NCBI RefSeq assembly: GCF_008086345.1
Contig: NZ_CP043006.1
Location: forward strand, 4,090,032 to 4,154,031
Length of the DNA stretch: 64,000 bases
DNA from: Chitinophaga sp. XS-30
GTDB taxonomy: Bacteria > Bacteroidota > Bacteroidia > Chitinophagales > Chitinophagaceae
Reading direction: 5' to 3'
Position numbers and translations under genes: made by a program. Each line of letters starts with the position of its first letter. The first letter of the stretch is position 1. Below, piece after piece: positions 61,116 through 64,000 of the stretch. Below the pieces are notes generated by a model. It did no database searches and was not told the DNA's origin. It saw nothing but the letters and a program-made list of their open reading frames with translations.

Positions 61116-62522
61116 ATGTTAAGACACATTTTTTTATGCATAGGTTTCGTCATGCTATTCACCGCCTGCCAGAAAGACAAGCAGGATTATCGGTTTGAAA
61201 AGCAGAACACGGTATCCGTCAAAACCGCGGATTCAATCTTTACCGTAACCCAGTTCGAAACCTTGAAGGTGGAAACGATATTGACGGAATCCGTTCCTTC
61301 CCAGGACAGCTATTCCTATCAATGGAAAGCCTGGCAGGTAGGAGGCGATACCGTTATCCTCTCCCGTGACAAGGACCTGGACATAAATATCATACTCCAG
61401 CCGGGCAGGTACGAACTGGAATATAAAGTGACCAATAACCGAACAGGCATCGCTTCCTTTATGATTTACCGGCTGACGGTAAATGGTGGTTTCTACGAAG
61501 GATGGCTGGTTTCCAACAGCAAGAACGGTAAAGCCCAGCTGTCGTTTATCCGGGAAGACGGCGAACTGTTCCTGAACCCCGCCGAGCTTATCAATAATAC
61601 TACCTATCCCGGCAAGGCACTTGGAGCTTTCGCGGCAATTGACCCCTACGGCAGTATGGCACTGATCAATTTCTTTACCGACCAGGGCGTTTATCGTTTC
61701 AATGCCAACGATCTCGTACAGAATGGTATTACGACCGATATTTTCCCCGAAGGCAAGCAGTTCTCTTCCCTACCCTGTTATGCGATCAGTAAAGCAGCGA
61801 TCGACCAGTATATCATCGCCGATGGAGGACTCCATGCGGGGCTTGGACCTCTATTCTTTCCCGCGGAGGTATTGAAGCCCTTTTCAGACCGTTTCCCCGG
61901 CGATTACACGCTGTTCCCTGCCATCATCACTTCTTCCCAGACGGCTACATTATTTTACGACAACAAGCACAAACGCTTCATGCAGGCAAGCTACCTGGAT
62001 CGCGAACTCACGGTCGCATCCGGGAGCGATGCAGCGGCTTTCAATATGGGGAACGTTGGCATGACTATGCTGGCCTCCGATTACGGCGTGAGGGGCGCCT
62101 ACAGCGACGAGTATTACTTCGTCATGCAAGGTGCCGACGGCCGGTATATCCTGTCCTTGTCCAGCACTACGCCCGGTATGAACCAAAAGATCGGGAACAG
62201 TCCGGATATTGAACAGGCCACTTCGTTTACCACGTCCAGCGTGGCCAAACACCTGTATTACGCCGCAAACAACAAGATCTACCTGTACGATATGCTTGCA
62301 AACAGTTCCAGGCCGGTATTCTCGTTTCCTGCCAGCGTGCAGATCGCGGATATGAAGCTGCTGCGCTCTACGAGCAAACGCCTGGTGGTGGCCACCACCG
62401 ACGGCCAGGAAGGAAAAGTGCACTATTTCGATCTTGACAACCTTGGTGATGTAACAGGCAATGCCGCCACGAACATCTTCACAGGGTTTGGCGAGATCGC
62501 ACATCTCAGTTACAGGGATTGA
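61116..62522 (+). CDS. PKD-like family lipoprotein
   Basis: 468 residues, lipobox TAC. A PKD-like Ig domain (SYSYQWKAWQVGGDTVILS, QPGRYELEYKVTNNRTG) occupies about residues 40-130. The remainder is beta-rich (GFYEGWLVSNSKNGKAQLSFIREDG, VAKHLYYAANNKIYLYDML) and resembles a propeller. Known neighbours in such operons are DUF4843 lipoproteins, as here. Likely a surface recognition component. Confidence 0.85.
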   Translation: MLRHIFLCIGFVMLFTACQKDKQDYRFEKQNTVSVKTADSIFTVTQFETLKVETILTESVPSQDSYSYQWKAWQVGGDTVILSRDKDLDINIILQPGRYELEYKVTNNRTGIASFMIYRLTVNGGFYEGWLVSNSKNGKAQLSFIREDGELFLNPAELINNTTYPGKALGAFAAIDPYGSMALINFFTDQGVYRFNANDLVQNGITTDIFPEGKQFSSLPCYAISKAAIDQYIIADGGLHAGLGPLFFPAEVLKPFSDRFPGDYTLFPAIITSSQTATLFYDNKHKRFMQASYLDRELTVASGSDAAAFNMGNVGMTMLASDYGVRGAYSDEYYFVMQGADGRYILSLSSTTPGMNQKIGNSPDIEQATSFTTSSVAKHLYYAANNKIYLYDMLANSSRPVFSFPASVQIADMKLLRSTSKRLVVATTDGQEGKVHYFDLDNLGDVTGNAATNIFTGFGEIAHLSYRD

Positions 62523-62552
62523 TAATGAAAAAAAACTTCAAAAAGGAAACCA

Positions 62553-64000
62553 ATGAAACTATTTAAAATACTGGCATTGACGGCAGGAATTTTCGCCGCA
62601 ATTGAAGCAAAATCACAAGATAGCTGGGCAGAGACCAGGAAGAGGATAGATGAGCTGTCCTCCATCGAAGACACCGCAGTACTGAACGCAAAACTGCGTT
62701 CCCTGCAGGAAAGCCCGTCCGAGAAAGACCGGATATTCGTTTACAACTACTATGCGGTAAAACGGATGAGTGACAAAGCGGAAGAAGTCCTGGAGACGGG
62801 TATAAAACAATTTCCCCGGGGAGAGTTGCGGCACATCCAGCTGTCGAATAACATGCAGTCGGAAAGAGATGTGGAGAAACTGGAAGCGCTGTATCTGAAA
62901 ACAAGAAAAGAATACCCGCAGAAGCCTGCTCCGGTTTTTGCTGCATCGAGACTGGCTTCGGAATATGCCCGGAAAGACAATGCGGAAAAAATGTGGCATT
63001 ACCTGGATGTGTTGAAGTCATCGAATTCGCAGGATCTTTATTTGTTCGAATTGATACGGCTGCCGGCCATTGATCCGGCAAACCTGGCCGCACGCCTCAA
63101 ACCGGCGATCGATTCCATGGACGCCCAATACAAGGCGCTTGCAAAGACCAATGACACCAGCAGGAAAGCGCAGCACGCTATCCGGCAGACCCGGGGATAC
63201 CTGAGTATGGCAGCTGCCAGCTACGCGAATACGCTGATAAAACAGGGCAAGAAGGAAGAAGCCTATCAGTTCATCAAGGAAAAGTATGCCGGTGGTGCAA
63301 ACGCATTGGTAGCATCTTCGTACCTGAGTGCGCTGATTGCCACAAAACGGTTTAAAGAAGCTTTCCCCCTGATCGAGGATGCGTTGCAGGCGAATTTTGC
63401 GAACAGGGAAGCCAATGCAGCTTACCGGGATGCCTATGTAGCCGTACACGGCTCCGCGGATGGGTTCGAAGAACGGAAAAATGCACTCCTCAAAGATATA
63501 AGGCTTAAAATTCGCGGAGAGGCTATGAAAAAGGCCATTCGCAAGCCCGCTTCCGGTTTTACGCTACAGGATGTGGACGGGAAGACCGTATCTCTTGCTG
63601 ATTTGAGAGGGAAAGTGGTGGTTATGGACTTTTGGGCTACCTGGTGTGGTCCCTGCAAGGCTTCATTCCCCTCCATGCAAATGGCGGTGGATAAGTACAA
63701 AAAGGACACCAATGTAGTCTTCCTCTTCATACACACAATGGACAAGGGAGAAGCTGACCCGACGGCCGCCGCAAAAAAGTATGTTACAGACAACCATTTT
63801 TCCTTTGAGGTACTGATGGACCTGCGCGACAAATCCACACAGGAAAGCAAAGTCGCCAAATTATACGGTGTAAGTGCCATTCCTACTAAAATCGTAATCG
63901 ATCCGCAAGGCAATATCCGCTTCAACGTTTCCGGTTTCGGTGGATTGAACGAGATTGCTGTAGAAGAATTATCGGCCATGATTGAAATTGCGCGGGAGAA
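62553..64000 (+). CDS. TlpA-like thioredoxin-domain protein, 3' end outside the window
   Basis: From ATG 62553, 482 codons to the window end without stop. Signal-like N-terminus (MKLFKILALTAGIFAAIEA), a helical TPR-like region to about residue 320, then an AhpC/TlpA thioredoxin domain: ASGFTLQDVDGKTVSLADL, DFWATWCGPCKASFPS with the CxxC pair near residue 366 and VSAIPTKIVIDPQG with the cis-Pro. It would act as a periplasmic thiol-disulfide reductase. End position of a SusCD operon is usual for this protein type. Confidence 0.9.
   Translation, partial: MKLFKILALTAGIFAAIEAKSQDSWAETRKRIDELSSIEDTAVLNAKLRSLQESPSEKDRIFVYNYYAVKRMSDKAEEVLETGIKQFPRGELRHIQLSNNMQSERDVEKLEALYLKTRKEYPQKPAPVFAASRLASEYARKDNAEKMWHYLDVLKSSNSQDLYLFELIRLPAIDPANLAARLKPAIDSMDAQYKALAKTNDTSRKAQHAIRQTRGYLSMAAASYANTLIKQGKKEEAYQFIKEKYAGGANALVASSYLSALIATKRFKEAFPLIEDALQANFANREANAAYRDAYVAVHGSADGFEERKNALLKDIRLKIRGEAMKKAIRKPASGFTLQDVDGKTVSLADLRGKVVVMDFWATWCGPCKASFPSMQMAVDKYKKDTNVVFLFIHTMDKGEADPTAAAKKYVTDNHFSFEVLMDLRDKSTQESKVAKLYGVSAIPTKIVIDPQGNIRFNVSGFGGLNEIAVEELSAMIEIARE

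Noticed and set aside
1..64000. CRISPR arrays, IS elements, phage or conjugation genes
   Set aside because: No regularly spaced repeats, transposase, integrase, relaxase or structural phage gene was seen on either strand, including inside the tRNA-bounded island.

Overview
The window looks like a chromosomal segment of a Bacteroidota bacterium, most likely Chitinophagaceae (Chitinophaga-like). The evidence is two SusC/SusD pairs, an ECF sigma/FecR/STN-type SusC cassette, a two-component sensor with a Reg_prop propeller, an exosortase N/VIT-domain pair, and promoters of the Bacteroidota type (TTG - about 19 bp - TAnnTTTG). Identity is inferred from gene content only; no search was run.

Layout. 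1-10.2 kb is GC-rich housekeeping and cell-envelope DNA: a cut-off SRPBCC protein, a DJ-1/PfpI protein, AsmA, an MtfA-type peptidase, an exosortase N split by a frameshift, its VIT-domain substrate protein, a GNAT and a serine-less alpha/beta hydrolase. A tRNA-Lys(TTT) follows at 10.29 kb. The last bases of this tRNA recur exactly at 19.08 kb, so 10.35-19.09 kb reads as an island integrated in the tRNA 3' end. The island carries six SDR oxidoreductases, a hydrolase, an NTF2-like lipoprotein and two AraC regulators, all on the minus strand, and no recombinase. From 19.2 to 26.3 kb there is more AT-rich accessory DNA: a lipoprotein, another SDR-AraC pair, an ArsR-SRPBCC operon behind a palindrome-studded promoter, two frameshifted genes and a serine hydrolase.

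26.5-42.6 kb is a polysaccharide utilisation locus: separate response regulator and sensor kinase, then a one-direction operon GH105 - SusC - SusD - BIG2/discoidin lipoprotein - GH43 - GH105 - GH105. Pectin side chains (rhamnogalacturonan I, arabinan) are the likely target. Next to the response regulator lies a fossil of a second propeller sensor.

42.6-53.2 kb holds a GNAT, a tightly packed DUF2975 - XRE - ABC ATPase - ABC permease/M1 aminopeptidase operon, a class I terpene synthase, a MazG-like/NTF2-like pair, a second AraC-SDR module paralogous to the one in the island, and a second DUF2975-XRE pair.

53.3-64 kb is an ECF sigma/FecR-controlled uptake locus: SusC with STN domain, SusD, DUF4843 lipoprotein, PKD-like lipoprotein and a TlpA-like thioredoxin cut by the window end.

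The most striking pattern is regulatory. Five SDR promoters in three places carry two direct-repeat half-sites, 21 bp apart in four and 22 bp in one, placed about 20-25 bp upstream of a -7 element. The half-site sequence differs with the type of AraC regulator encoded alongside. This suggests that AraC-SDR modules travel as self-regulated units.
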